64,000 bases of DNA from Limnobaculum parvum. Lineage in GTDB: Bacteria; Pseudomonadota; Gammaproteobacteria; Enterobacterales; Enterobacteriaceae. Of the stretch, positions 15,533 to 25,336 are shown one piece after another (position 1 is the stretch's first letter; each line of letters starts with the position of its first letter). A model generated the notes under the pieces. It was not told the origin of the DNA. It worked only from the letters and a program-made list of their open reading frames with translations, and searched no databases. The position numbers and the translations under genes are program-made. The stretch covers positions 2,824,001 through 2,888,000 of the forward strand of contig NZ_CP029185.2 in NCBI RefSeq assembly GCF_003096015.2, in the 5' to 3' direction.

Positions 15533-17473
15533 TCAGTAGCTGCGTTTCCACTCAGCATCCGTCATCACCACGGTTGGTTTACTCATAAAACTGCGGTAGA
15601 ACAAATCGTAAGCCAATACGTTTTTCACATAACCTCGAGTCTCATTGAATGGAATGCTTTCCACAAACGCCACCGCATCCAAACGCCCTGCGCTGTTGTT
15701 TAGCCAACTATTCACTCGATTTGGACCTGCATTGTATGCTGCGGCAGCCAAAATACGGTTTTTACCGAACATCTGATAAGTATGTTCTAAATAGGTTGTT
15801 CCCAATTGAATATTAGTTTCAGGATCGAGCAACTGGCTGACATTATTATAGTTAATGGAGCTATCGCGCTGCGCAGTCTGTTTCGCCGTTGCTGGCATGA
15901 GCTGCATTAATCCGCGAGCCCCCACCGGTGACTGAGCCTGTGGGTTCCAAGCGCTTTCCTGACGAGCAATCGCCATAGCAAAAGAAACCGTAATGTCTTT
16001 ATCATTGGTTGAAGTTTTAAACATGCTTGGATAAGCCAGCGGGAAACGCTCTTCGATATGATCCCATAGCTTAGCCACAATGGTCGCCTGAACGCTAAGA
16101 TCGGCCCAACCTTGCTCATAAGCGTACCTAGCCAGTGCTTCCTGATCGTTCTTTGGTAAACTCTCCACCAGATTACGCCACTCAGAGCGGGCTAAATTAT
16201 CCTGACTCCAGTACATCAACTCTCGCACCCGATTGACTTCAGCACGCTGAGTCAACGACTTCGTTGGTTTTACCGCATTTTCAACCCTGACCGGATAATG
16301 TACATTCAGGCGCTGGGCAGCAACCATCGGATAGAAACCACGATTATTCATTAAATCACGTAGAATAGTCTGCCCTTCACTCTTACTACCTTTACTGATT
16401 AAACTATCAGCGAGCCAGTAACGCCACTCATCTTTTGCCGCATATTCAGCGGGCATACGGGTAATCCACTGCGCTACGCCATTTTGGTCACCATTACTTA
16501 ATGCCAGACGGATACGGCGCTCAAGCAAATCACCGTCAGTACTGCGAGCCACTGCCGCATCACGCCAACTGGCCTGCTCGCTGGTGACATTATTATTCAT
16601 CAGGCGAATAGCAATACTACTTTCCAGAGCCTGTTCATCTTGCTGACTCATTTTTTGTGCACTGACAATTTGTGGTAGCATCGATCGGGCTCTTTCCACA
16701 TCTTTACGGGCTGCTTTAGCAAACGCTAAACGAGTCTCTTCCCGAGTAAAATCCGTTGGTGAAAATTCGCGAGCAAAAGCATCGACACTTAATGGATCTC
16801 TCTGTAATCGACTGAGTCCATCCCCGACGCTTTTGTAGCTGGCAGGTAGCTGTGAAATCAGGGCATTCACCAATGAAGTATTATCTTCTTCACCGGCTAA
16901 ACGAATACGTTCCAGTGTGACTAATGCCGTTTGATGACCCGCATTACGCCACTCGCTGAATAGCTTGTCACAGGAAGAAGGCAATGATTTGCCTGTTAAC
17001 CAGATTATTTTAGCTTCATCAAAAGCCTGCTGACGGTTGCCTGTCGCCCACTGGGCATAATGAAAATCACAGCTAGCCGCCACAGAAGATGGCGCTTCTG
17101 CCGTAAAATTAACGATACCGTTCCAATCCTGACGGCGGGCCAGTTCATTAATGAAGTTATTTTTCAGATTACGTGCAAGTGGCAATGTAGGATAACGCGT
17201 CACAAACTGCTCGGCTTGTTTAACGCTTAAAGTGGTTAAATCTTGGGTCAGTTGACGATATTCGAGATAAGGATAAAGTGGATAGTCGCTTAGCGTTGGC
17301 ATCAGGCGCGAAACCTCATCCATCTGGTTGCTGTCCCATGCCACTTTCACTTGTTGATAGCGCTCACGCTGCTCGCCAAGGGAGTCAGCCCAAGCACTTT
17401 GAGCCGTTACGGTGACCATCAGCCCCGCCATGAATGTACCTGTTTTGATTAAGCTGCGCCAATTTTCCGTCAC
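15533..17473 (-). CDS. slt: Soluble lytic murein transglycosylase Slt70
   Basis: A roughly 646-residue periplasmic enzyme that cleaves peptidoglycan glycan strands to 1,6-anhydro muropeptides. A signal peptide (about 29 residues, ending AQSAWA) precedes the mature start DSLGEQRERYQQ. A long alpha-superhelical U and L region follows. The C-terminal goose-lysozyme-like domain has catalytic Glu in AIARQESAWNPQAQSPVGARG and ILAAAAYNAGPNRVNSW. The GTG at 17473, 8 bases after GAGG, gives a normal signal peptide. An ATG at 17479 would place GAGG against the start, and longer starts up to 17563 add unconserved residues. Confidence 0.95.
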   Translation of the reverse strand: MTENWRSLIKTGTFMAGLMVTVTAQSAWADSLGEQRERYQQVKVAWDSNQMDEVSRLMPTLSDYPLYPYLEYRQLTQDLTTLSVKQAEQFVTRYPTLPLARNLKNNFINELARRQDWNGIVNFTAEAPSSVAASCDFHYAQWATGNRQQAFDEAKIIWLTGKSLPSSCDKLFSEWRNAGHQTALVTLERIRLAGEEDNTSLVNALISQLPASYKSVGDGLSRLQRDPLSVDAFAREFSPTDFTREETRLAFAKAARKDVERARSMLPQIVSAQKMSQQDEQALESSIAIRLMNNNVTSEQASWRDAAVARSTDGDLLERRIRLALSNGDQNGVAQWITRMPAEYAAKDEWRYWLADSLISKGSKSEGQTILRDLMNNRGFYPMVAAQRLNVHYPVRVENAVKPTKSLTQRAEVNRVRELMYWSQDNLARSEWRNLVESLPKNDQEALARYAYEQGWADLSVQATIVAKLWDHIEERFPLAYPSMFKTSTNDKDITVSFAMAIARQESAWNPQAQSPVGARGLMQLMPATAKQTAQRDSSINYNNVSQLLDPETNIQLGTTYLEHTYQMFGKNRILAAAAYNAGPNRVNSWLNNSAGRLDAVAFVESIPFNETRGYVKNVLAYDLFYRSFMSKPTVVMTDAEWKRSY

Positions 17474-17773
17474 AAACATCCTCACTTTTCCTGTCATTAA
17501 GCTATTAATATCAGCCTGCTTCAGAGTTGATTCATTTAGCATCAAACGCAATACCAATGCCACTAATCCTGCAAATATAGCATACCCTTATCTTGCCCGA
17601 CGCTGAAAAAACTAAAACGCTGAAGAAATTAACCGTATTTAAAACATCATATTAATGATGAACAATCGAACGTTGGCATGGCTGGCGATAGCATTCCTTT
17701 TCACTGCCAGAAGCCATAATATTACTAAGACCGTAAATTATCCGTTTGATTCCCATTTCGAAGTCTAAATAAC

Positions 17774-17794
17774 AAAAAGCCCTCCGAAGAGGGC
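17774..17794 (-). terminator. Intrinsic terminator of the FkbM gene
   Basis: On the minus strand GCCCTC-TTCG-GAGGGC followed by TTTTTG, 28 bases past the methyltransferase stop codon. Confidence 0.88.
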
Positions 17795-17821
17795 ATAATT
17801 TATATCAGCGGGTTAAACGTC

Positions 17822-18634
17822 TTATAACCGCTTAATAGATAATTGATTTTCGCCTACGGTGATTTCCAAACGCTTATTAGAATGATGCTGGGCAATACAT
17901 AACTCACCAAATAGAGCGACATGATATCCAAGCCCTTCAACTAGGCTCATCAGTTCTTTTCTTTTAGCAACCATGCCCTTCATATAGTCACCCCAAACTT
18001 CAAACAAAATTGGAGGATAACCTGATTCAGATAACCAACTTTTTGCCCCAGAAATAACTTCAAGCTCTAGCCCTTCTACATCGATTTTAATTAAATGCGC
18101 TTTTGGCAAGTTGAGGCTATCCAATGTAGCAATCCGCACTTTTTCAGAACGCGCTTCCGGAGAAATAACAAATTGCTGTTCTATCCGAATTTCCGGGTTT
18201 AAAGATAATGCGCCAAGATTATCTGAACGATGAGGATCTAACTGGGGAACGTCTATTTCACCGTCATAATCACCAACTGCCATATTATTTGCATAGCACT
18301 CGGACAGATCGTTAATTAAATAATTGGCGCACAATTGATAAAACACCTGACGCTGTGGCTCAAAAGAATAAATTCGACCGCCCACTGCTTTGATATGGTT
18401 CCCCATAGGTACAGACCATGCGCCTAAATTAGCACCGACATCAATCAGAACAGGTTTTTCAATATTTTCAATCAGTAGCTGCGCAATATCGAGACAAGCC
18501 TGTTCCCATACTTTACCTTTACGTAAGTGAGTACTAATCATGTCCGGACCGTTGGATAGTAAATAGTTTAACCGACCGACTTTATACAGTCCGTGAGCTA
18601 TTTTCCTTTCCTCCGCTGGTTTCTTTTTAATCAT
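17822..18634 (-). CDS. FkbM family methyltransferase
   Basis: A 270-residue SAM-dependent methyltransferase of the FkbM family (methyltransf_21). The SAM loop VLIDVGANLGAWSVPMG (residues about 76-92), IYSFEPQRQVFYQL and the later LIKIDVEGLELEVISGA are diagnostic. FkbM proteins usually O-methylate sugars in surface polysaccharides or natural products; the substrate cannot be told here. The start at 18634 follows AAGGATG, and an upstream ATG adds 17 unconserved residues. It is not at this place in E. coli (between slt and ettA), stands alone with its own terminator and has no sugar genes nearby, so it is probably acquired. Confidence 0.85.
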   Translation of the reverse strand: MIKKKPAEERKIAHGLYKVGRLNYLLSNGPDMISTHLRKGKVWEQACLDIAQLLIENIEKPVLIDVGANLGAWSVPMGNHIKAVGGRIYSFEPQRQVFYQLCANYLINDLSECYANNMAVGDYDGEIDVPQLDPHRSDNLGALSLNPEIRIEQQFVISPEARSEKVRIATLDSLNLPKAHLIKIDVEGLELEVISGAKSWLSESGYPPILFEVWGDYMKGMVAKRKELMSLVEGLGYHVALFGELCIAQHHSNKRLEITVGENQLSIKRL

Positions 18635-19166
18635 GAGACATCCTTGCGATGTGATGTTACTAACATTGGCAATCAAAGCGTACATAATGCCAAGAAGTAA
18701 ATCTAAGTCAATGCATCATACCGACTTACATCAATAGCTAACTCATTCATATAATTAGAAAACAACAAGTTATGATTAAACAAAAAATGACGGTTTTGAT
18801 TATTATAAATACAACTAATACTTTAAATTAATTACGAAAATAAAAACTAACCATACCTACAACCACGCCAAAAAATGACATAAGACCAAAATATATACAC
18901 ATCACCTTCCGCTTCGCTTCAGATAAAATCGTGCCGAACATCACTTTGTTGCAACACGGCTCGGAGATAGCTGGGATAGCGAGCTGAAAACGGCTAAACT
19001 ACGCCATCATAATATCCATTGGCTGGGATCTTGTTATATCGGCCAATGGTTATCAACTGGGCTGATCCAACAGATATCGCGGCATGAAGGGATATAGCTC
19101 GGTGACTACGTTGTATAACGTTTACGGATAATCAAGAAACCCAGTAATTAAGAGGCTTATAATACA
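18635..19166. other. Intergenic region upstream of ettA
   Basis: A 530-base gap between divergent genes. 18690-18890 is strongly AT-rich. 18900-19130 is more mixed and contains a possible hairpin, CCATTGGC with GCCAATGG, near 19016-19050. No open frame of useful size and no match to a known RNA was recognised. It may hold a long ettA leader or the remains of a lost gene. Confidence 0.35.
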
Positions 19167-20834
19167 GTGGCACAATACGTCTACACCATGCATCGGGTTG
19201 GAAAAGTCGTTCCCCCGAAAAGGCATATTCTGAAAAATATTTCTCTCAGTTTCTTTCCCGGAGCCAAGATTGGCGTACTGGGTTTAAACGGCTCAGGTAA
19301 ATCAACCTTATTACGCATTATGGCGGGTATTGATACCGATATTGAGGGTGAAGCGCGTCCACAACCAGGTATCAAGATTGGTTATTTACCGCAGGAACCT
19401 AAGCTAAACCCAGAGCAAACCGTACGTGAAGCGGTAGAAGAAGCGGTCAGCGAAGTGAAAAATGCGCTAACCCGCTTGGATGAAATCTATGCAGCCTATG
19501 CGGAACCCGATGCTGATTTTGACAAGTTGGCAAAACAGCAAGGTGAGATGGAAGCCATTATTCAATCTCACGACGGTCATAACCTTGATAACCAGTTAGA
19601 GCGTGCAGCTGATGCTCTGCGTCTACCGCCGTGGGATGCTAAAGTAGAGCACCTGTCCGGGGGTGAACGTCGTCGTGTAGCACTGTGTCGTCTGCTGCTG
19701 GAAAAGCCAGATATGCTGCTGCTCGACGAACCAACCAACCACCTTGATGCCGAGTCTGTCGCCTGGCTGGAACGTTTCCTTCATGACTATGAAGGTACCG
19801 TGGTTGCCATTACCCACGACCGTTACTTCCTTGATAATGTTGCCGGTTGGATCCTTGAACTTGACCGTGGTGAAGGCATTCCGTGGGAAGGCAACTACTC
19901 CTCATGGCTGGAACAAAAAGATAAGCGACTCGAGCAAGAAGCCTCATCTGAAGCCGCTCGTCGTAAATCGATTGAAAAAGAGCTGGAGTGGGTTCGCCAG
20001 AATCCAAAAGGCCGTCAGGCCAAGAGTAAGGCTCGTCTTGCCCGCTTTGATGAACTGAACAATGTTGAGTATCAAAAGCGTAACGAAACCAGCGAACTGT
20101 TTATTCCACCGGGCCCTCGCATTGGTGATAAGGTGTTGGAAGTCGGCAATCTGACTAAATCCTATGGCGATCGCATGCTGATTGACGATTTATCCTTCGC
20201 TATTCCGAAAGGGGCTATCGTCGGTATTATCGGTCCTAACGGTGCAGGTAAATCTACTCTGTTCCGCATGATCTCACAGCAAGAGCAGCCTGACAGCGGC
20301 ACCATTACCTTAGGTGAAACCGTGAAGCTGGCTTCGGTAGATCAGTTCCGTGACAGCATGGACAACAGCAAGACCGTATGGGAAGAAGTTTCCGGTGGTC
20401 TGGATATCATGAAGATTGGTAACTTTGAATTACCAAGCCGCGCCTACGTAGGCCGCTTCAACTTTAAAGGTACCGATCAAGGCAAGCGCGTTGGCGAACT
20501 GTCTGGGGGGGAACGTGGTCGTCTGCATTTGGCTAAACTATTGCAGGTTGGCGGCAACATGTTACTGCTCGACGAACCGACCAACGATCTGGATATCGAA
20601 ACCCTACGCGCCTTGGAAAACGCCCTGTTGGAATTCCCTGGCTGTGCCATGGTTATTTCCCATGACCGTTGGTTCCTAGACCGTATCGCCACCCATATTC
20701 TGGACTATGGCGATGAAGGTAAAGTTGAGTTCTTCGAAGGTAACTTTACTGAATACGAAGAGTGGAAAAAACGCACTCTGGGGGCTGAAGCTCTGGAACC
20801 CCACCGTATTAAATATAAGAAGATCACCAAGTAG
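19167..20834 (+). CDS. ettA: Energy-dependent translational throttle protein EttA
   Basis: A 555-residue ABC-F ATPase, the same length as and nearly co-linear with E. coli EttA. It binds the ribosomal E site and gates entry into the elongation cycle according to the ATP/ADP ratio. Two nucleotide-binding domains are intact: Walker A GLNGSGKSTL near residue 40 with LSGGERRR near 165, and GPNGAGKSTL near 355 with LSGGERGR near 445. The KGRQAKSKARLARFDEL linker lies between them. It starts with GTG, as in E. coli (MAQYVYTMHRVGKVVPPKR). In E. coli nadR follows between ettA and radA; here an insert of about 15 kb occupies that place. Confidence 0.97.
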   Translation: MAQYVYTMHRVGKVVPPKRHILKNISLSFFPGAKIGVLGLNGSGKSTLLRIMAGIDTDIEGEARPQPGIKIGYLPQEPKLNPEQTVREAVEEAVSEVKNALTRLDEIYAAYAEPDADFDKLAKQQGEMEAIIQSHDGHNLDNQLERAADALRLPPWDAKVEHLSGGERRRVALCRLLLEKPDMLLLDEPTNHLDAESVAWLERFLHDYEGTVVAITHDRYFLDNVAGWILELDRGEGIPWEGNYSSWLEQKDKRLEQEASSEAARRKSIEKELEWVRQNPKGRQAKSKARLARFDELNNVEYQKRNETSELFIPPGPRIGDKVLEVGNLTKSYGDRMLIDDLSFAIPKGAIVGIIGPNGAGKSTLFRMISQQEQPDSGTITLGETVKLASVDQFRDSMDNSKTVWEEVSGGLDIMKIGNFELPSRAYVGRFNFKGTDQGKRVGELSGGERGRLHLAKLLQVGGNMLLLDEPTNDLDIETLRALENALLEFPGCAMVISHDRWFLDRIATHILDYGDEGKVEFFEGNFTEYEEWKKRTLGAEALEPHRIKYKKITK

Positions 20835-20865
20835 TTCTGGTCTATTCTTATGGTAAGCGTTATTG

Positions 20866-20890
20866 ATAAAGCCCCGTCATGGGGCTTTAT
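20866..20890 (+). terminator. Intrinsic terminator of ettA
   Basis: ATAAAGCCCC-GTCAT-GGGGCTTTAT, a 10-bp stem ending in T residues, 32 bases after the ettA stop. Confidence 0.88.
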
Positions 20891-20905
20891 TATTAGAAGT
20901 AGTGA

Positions 20906-20970
20906 ATATTCCGGCCGTAAAAAATAGCTATATTGGCCTTGTGCTCGACCGGGAGACCATCTGTACTAGA
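20906..20970 (+). repeat. Dispersed palindromic repeat, family ATATTCCGGCCGTAA, copy 1
   Basis: Starts ATATTCCGGCCGTAA and ends CTCGACCGGGAGACCATCTG TACTA. The CCGGCCG near the start can pair with CGACCGG (one wobble). It is shared with copy 2 at 23689 in the same orientation and with both ends of the element at 35270-35595. It sits between the ettA terminator and the next gene. Confidence 0.75.
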
Positions 20971-20983
20971 ATCTGGAGCCACT

Positions 20984-21637
20984 ATGCCAAAAACCGCCTT
21001 AATACTTGGAGCCAGTGGGCTTATCGGTAACCAGTTATTGGGTATGCTGGCGTCCGATCCGCGTATTACTCGCATTTATGCACCAAGTCGTCGTCCGTTA
21101 TCCGGTGTCGGTTCAAAAGTGGTGAATTCGGTTGGTGATGATTTACAGACACTGCTTGATGGGCTGACAGAACCGCTTGATGTCGCCTTCTGCTGCCTTG
21201 GCAGCACCATAAAAACCGCTGGCAGTCGTGATGCGTTTCGCTTTAGTGATGTTACTTTGCCGGTACACGGCGGCAGAACCGCGCTGCAACTGGGGGCGAC
21301 TCACTATCTGGTGGTTAGCGCAATAGGGGCCAATGCTAAATCGTGGTTCTTCTATAACCGAACCAAAAGTGAAATGGAACAGATGCTAATGGCCCAACGC
21401 TGGCCACATTTGACCATTGCTCGCCCTTCAATGCTGCTTGGTCATCGACCAACGCCACGGGCTAATGAGCTGATTACTGCCCCGATATTTAAACTATTTC
21501 CCGGCAAGTGGAAATCAATTCAGGCAAAAGATGTGGCTAACGTTCTCTGGATGCGGGCTTTTTCCCCGGCATTGACCGCCATTGAGATTATTCAATCCGA
21601 TCAATTGCGTGAAGAGGCCGCTGAAAATCAAGTTTAG
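20984..21637 (+). CDS. NAD(P)-binding atypical SDR (TIP30/epimerase-like)
   Basis: A 217-residue Rossmann-fold protein of the atypical short-chain dehydrogenase group that includes TIP30/HTATIP2 and NAD(P)H-binding family members. The N-terminal dinucleotide loop ALILGASGLIGNQLL is clear. CCLGSTIKTAGS, YLVVSAIGANAKS and the tyrosine/lysine pair in FYNRTKSEME fit the active site. The function is unknown. The start ATG 20984 follows TGGAG. The start lies 14 bases after repeat copy 1, so any promoter is in or before the repeat. Its end overlaps the convergent LysR gene by 4 bases. E. coli has no counterpart at this place. Confidence 0.8.
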   Translation: MPKTALILGASGLIGNQLLGMLASDPRITRIYAPSRRPLSGVGSKVVNSVGDDLQTLLDGLTEPLDVAFCCLGSTIKTAGSRDAFRFSDVTLPVHGGRTALQLGATHYLVVSAIGANAKSWFFYNRTKSEMEQMLMAQRWPHLTIARPSMLLGHRPTPRANELITAPIFKLFPGKWKSIQAKDVANVLWMRAFSPALTAIEIIQSDQLREEAAENQV

Positions 21638-22545
21638 CGTTTTACTTTTGGTCCGGCGGGATATTCCGTTATCAAAGGATGAGCCATCACTGCCTCAACA
21701 AAACGCTCCAGCGCTGGCATATTGAGTGTGCGGTTAGGATAGACCAGATAAAGCTCGTTACCTTCTGCCCGCCAGTCTTCCAGCACCGGTTGTAATAACC
21801 CCTGCTTAACCACCTCTGTCGCCAAGAATGACGGTAGAAACGTGATACCCGCACCTGCTATCGCGCACTGACGGGCGTACAGCAAGTTATCTGTAACATG
21901 GTGCGCCGTCTGTAACCAGCGATAGCTTTCATCTCCCCTACGTAATAAACACTCTGACCAAGCGCGGTGAGTTATGCAGCGATGCTGCGCTAACTGGCTA
22001 GGGTGTGTGACGGGTATCGCTTGGGATAAATATTGTGGAGAGGCTAGCAAATAACGGGGATACAGGCCAAGGAAACGTCCGATTAGCGTAGAATCCTGAG
22101 GCTTTCCAGTGCGAACGCCCAAGTCAAATCCGGCCCCTACCAGATCGGTTACCGTATCTGAAACATAAACTTCTACCGATACTTCCGGATAGCGTAGTTG
22201 AAAATCAGTCACGATAGGAGCTAACAGTGTTACCGCCAACCCTGCGGGTGCCGTGATCCTCACTCTACCGCTGGGTGATGCCTTTAACATTTGCAGCGAC
22301 TGGCTTGCCCGTTCCGATGCTTGCATCATCTCCTGGCAGTGAACCAGATAACGCTCACCGGCAAAGGTCAGGCTTAACTGTCGGGTGGTTCTCATTAGCA
22401 AACGTAACCCCAACGCCTGCTCCAGGTGGCTTATTCGCTGACTAACACTCGATTTAGGCAGCCCTGCCCGCTTAGCCGCAGCGGTAAAACTACCGGTTTC
22501 CACCACCAGCGTAAATAACGCCATATCCTGCAATTGTTTGAACAC
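21634..22545 (-). CDS. LysR-family transcriptional regulator
   Basis: A 303-residue LysR-type regulator. The N-terminal winged helix-turn-helix (MALFTLVVETGSFTAAAKRAGLPKSSVSQRISHLEQ) is typical, followed by a periplasmic-binding-like effector domain (RVRITAPAGLAVTLLAPIVTDF, LVGAGFDLGVRTG). It belongs to the group found beside small oxidoreductase genes. It is divergent from the zinc-type alcohol dehydrogenase with 106 bases between, so that gene is the likely target. The inducer is unknown. Confidence 0.88.
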   Translation of the reverse strand: MFKQLQDMALFTLVVETGSFTAAAKRAGLPKSSVSQRISHLEQALGLRLLMRTTRQLSLTFAGERYLVHCQEMMQASERASQSLQMLKASPSGRVRITAPAGLAVTLLAPIVTDFQLRYPEVSVEVYVSDTVTDLVGAGFDLGVRTGKPQDSTLIGRFLGLYPRYLLASPQYLSQAIPVTHPSQLAQHRCITHRAWSECLLRRGDESYRWLQTAHHVTDNLLYARQCAIAGAGITFLPSFLATEVVKQGLLQPVLEDWRAEGNELYLVYPNRTLNMPALERFVEAVMAHPLITEYPAGPKVKR

Positions 22546-22651
22546 GATTGTTCACCAACGATAAACAGTTTGTTTGTCATAATTCATCTTATCACTTTTT
22601 ATGAGTACCGCTAGACTACATGCCAATTACTATTCAGAAAGGAATAATCCC

Positions 22652-23653
22652 ATGTCCAAATATGCCATTGCTGTCGACCCGGTAAACCCGCAACAATTTA
22701 TTCAAATTCCGGTACCTGAAGCAACGCCTAGTGAGTTTGACCTGTTGGTCGAAATCAAAGCAATTGCCATGAATCCGGTGGATACCAAAGTTCACGCGGG
22801 TTTGAAGAAAAATGGTTTACAACAACCTCGCATCTTAGGTTGGGACGCCACAGGCACGGTCGTCGCGGTTGGCCCTAAAGCCACCGGTTTCGCCATTGGT
22901 GATGAAGTCTGGTATGCAGGAGATATCACCCGTTCTGGCAGCAACACCACCCATCAACTGATTGATTCCCGCATTGTGGCTCATAAGCCAAAATCCCTGA
23001 GTTGGGTAGAGTCTGCTGCGATTCCCCTTACTGCATTGACCGCATGGGAAGGCCTGTTTGAACATCTGAAAATTCAGGAAGCCGGCAGCGATAAAACCCT
23101 GCTCATTATTGGCGGTGCGGGTGGTGTTGGTTCATTAGCAATTCCGCTGGCGGCGTTACGCAGCAAAGTACGTATTATTGCTACCGCTTCCCGTCCTGAG
23201 TCAGCAAAATGGTGTCTGGATCGTGGTGCCGACCTGACCGTTGATTACCATAATCTGCAAGAGAATCTGTTAAAGCACAATATCAAACAGGTTGACTATA
23301 TTTTCTGTCTGAACGATACCGATGGTCACTGGAAATCCATGAGTGAGGTTATCGCACCATTCGGCCATATCTGCTCCATCGTAGAAAGTGCCCAGCCGCT
23401 GGAACAATCGCTGATTCGCACTAAAGGCGTTGCCCTGCATTGGGAACTGATGTTTACCCGCAGCATGTACCAAACACCTGATATGGCGGAACAGGGTCGT
23501 ATATTGCAACAGGTCGCAAATATGATAGATAAAGGTGAGTTGAAAGGCACGCTGAATACCACGTTGCATGGCCTTAGCGTAGAAACCATTACCAAGGCCC
23601 ATGCGAAGCAGTTAGAAGGGCATATGACGGGTAAGATAGCGATTGAGTTTTAG
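22652..23653 (+). CDS. Zinc-type alcohol dehydrogenase-like / quinone oxidoreductase
   Basis: A 333-residue medium-chain dehydrogenase/reductase. The N-terminal GroES-like domain carries AIAMNPVDTKVHAG and LGWDATGTVVAVG. The NADPH Rossmann loop is LLIIGGAGGVGSLAIPLA (near residue 150). The C-terminus has HMTGKIAIEF, usual in the YogA/ZADH-like quinone-reductase group. Zinc-binding cysteines of classical alcohol dehydrogenases are not evident, so NADPH-dependent reduction of quinones or enones is more likely. The start at 22652 follows AAAGGAAT; the longer frame from 22601 adds an unconserved tail. Probably controlled by the divergent LysR protein. Confidence 0.85.
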   Translation: MSKYAIAVDPVNPQQFIQIPVPEATPSEFDLLVEIKAIAMNPVDTKVHAGLKKNGLQQPRILGWDATGTVVAVGPKATGFAIGDEVWYAGDITRSGSNTTHQLIDSRIVAHKPKSLSWVESAAIPLTALTAWEGLFEHLKIQEAGSDKTLLIIGGAGGVGSLAIPLAALRSKVRIIATASRPESAKWCLDRGADLTVDYHNLQENLLKHNIKQVDYIFCLNDTDGHWKSMSEVIAPFGHICSIVESAQPLEQSLIRTKGVALHWELMFTRSMYQTPDMAEQGRILQQVANMIDKGELKGTLNTTLHGLSVETITKAHAKQLEGHMTGKIAIEF

Positions 23654-23688
23654 TTTCTTGTTGAGTACTTGATAAATTATCATTGATG

Positions 23689-23757
23689 GATATTCCGGCC
23701 GTAATGGCGATGTGTGCATATCTCTATTGTGCTCGGCCGGGAGACCATTAGTACTTA
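23689..23757 (+). repeat. Dispersed palindromic repeat, copy 2
   Basis: ATATTCCGGCCGTAA at the left and TCGGCCGGGAGACCATTAG TACTTA at the right. CCGGCCG and CGGCCGG can pair to give a 7-bp stem. Same orientation as copy 1. The rest of the 396-base gap 23654-24049 shows no gene; a TATAAT at 24012-24017 is a likely -10 for ygcN. Confidence 0.75.
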
Positions 23758-24049
23758 AGTTCTGAGTATGTTGGGCCTACGCTTGCGCCAAGTCGCCCCC
23801 ACGGCACCCTCTCCCTCCGATGTACTATTTTTAGACACAAGCGTTCAATCTCTAAACTTTATCATTATATTGATACACTCGAATTCCAGTACCTAATTTT
23901 CCGTGTTATTTATACTAATTACTAATCCAATCAATCCATTATCTCTATTAACTTTCTGGTTTTGGCTGGAATAACCCCTGCCTGCATCAATAAACCGTCA
24001 TGGACGGATGATATAATGACCTTCTGATGTGGCTTGACGGGATGCGTTA

Positions 24050-25336
24050 ATGGACGACAAATTTGATGTCATCATTATCGGTGGCGGAATTGCTGGCTGT
24101 ACCTGTGCGCTGTTACTGGCACGGGCTGGGGTAAATGTCTTGCTGCTGGAGCGCGCAGAACAGGCGGGGGGGAAAAATATCTCCGGTGGTCGCCTTTATA
24201 GCTATAGTCTTGAAACCATTCTGCCAGAATTTGCTCAATCAGCTCCCATTGAGCGACAAATCACTCAGGAAAAACTTAGCCTGCTGACCAATGAAACCAG
24301 TGTCACCGTGGATTATCGCCATCCCGAATTTGCACAAGACGCCACGTCCTATTCAGTACTGCGGGCCCGCTTTGATCCCTGGTTAATGGTGCAGGCTCAA
24401 AATGCCGGAGCGCAATGTCTGACCGGCGTTCAGGTCGATGCCCTGATTCAGGAAAGTGGTGCCGTTTGCGGCGTTCAGATTGGTGATGACCGGCTGTATG
24501 CCCATGCAGTGGTTCTGGCGGAGGGAGCAAATTCCCTGCTGGCAGAGCAGCATCAGTTAGTCAAAAAACCCCCGAGTCATACTATGGGAATTGGCGTTAA
24601 AGAGGTGCTGGCGCTACCCCAATCTCGTCTTGAAGAACGTTTTTCACTGGAAAATAATCAGGGAACCGCCTGGCTGTTCGCCGGAGAAACCATTACAGGA
24701 AAAGCAGGCGGCGGCTTTTTATACACCAACCGAGATACCCTCTCCATTGGATTAGTTTGTAATCTGTCGGTGGTGAGCCACGGGAAAAATGCATTGCCGC
24801 AAATGCTAGAGAGCTTTAAGCAACATCCACTCCTGCGGCCTCTACTGAAAGAGACAGAACTGTTGGAGTATGGCGCACACCTGATTCCCGAAGGGGGAAT
24901 CAATGCCCTTAACCCGCCATTTGGTGCAGGCTATCTGATTGCCGGTGATACCGCCGGATTTTGTGTAAACAGCGGTCATACGATTCGAGGCATGGATCTG
25001 GCGGTAATCAGCGCACAGGCGGTAGCCGATACCCTAACGATAGCGCTACAGAAAGATGACTTCAGTGCGGCCTCACTGGCGGCTTACCAAACCCATCTGG
25101 AAAACAGCACCCTTTGGACGGTGCTAAAACAGTACCGCGGGTTACCCGATACGCTGCTAAAAAATCCACGGTATTTTGCCGAGTATCCACAAATAACCAG
25201 CGATATTTTACGCGAACTGTTTGAAATTAATCGCCATCCAGCACCGCCACTGCGTAACATCCTGTGGAAACATGCCCGCCGGGCTGGCTTGATAACACTG
25301 TTTAAAGATCTGATCGGGGGAGCGCGCAGCCTGTGA
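24050..25336 (+). CDS. ygcN: FixC-like flavoprotein YgcN (ETF-quinone oxidoreductase type)
   Basis: A 428-residue FAD-dependent oxidoreductase of the FixC/ETF-QO family. The N-terminal FAD loop DVIIIGGGIAGCTCALLLARAG is followed by GGKNISGGRLY, and GYLIAGDTAGFCVNSGHTIRGMD carries the second FAD motif. FixC-type proteins accept electrons from an ETF and pass them to quinone together with a FixX ferredoxin. Here the ferredoxin gene ygcO overlaps the stop (GTGA), and the ETF subunits ygcQ and ygcR lie 1 kb on. The gene order matches the E. coli ygcN-ygcE region. Confidence 0.88.
   Translation: MDDKFDVIIIGGGIAGCTCALLLARAGVNVLLLERAEQAGGKNISGGRLYSYSLETILPEFAQSAPIERQITQEKLSLLTNETSVTVDYRHPEFAQDATSYSVLRARFDPWLMVQAQNAGAQCLTGVQVDALIQESGAVCGVQIGDDRLYAHAVVLAEGANSLLAEQHQLVKKPPSHTMGIGVKEVLALPQSRLEERFSLENNQGTAWLFAGETITGKAGGGFLYTNRDTLSIGLVCNLSVVSHGKNALPQMLESFKQHPLLRPLLKETELLEYGAHLIPEGGINALNPPFGAGYLIAGDTAGFCVNSGHTIRGMDLAVISAQAVADTLTIALQKDDFSAASLAAYQTHLENSTLWTVLKQYRGLPDTLLKNPRYFAEYPQITSDILRELFEINRHPAPPLRNILWKHARRAGLITLFKDLIGGARSL

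Noticed and set aside
20906..20970. ERIC or standard REP element
   Set aside because: The sequence lacks the ERIC core and the REP head; only the general palindromic style is shared.
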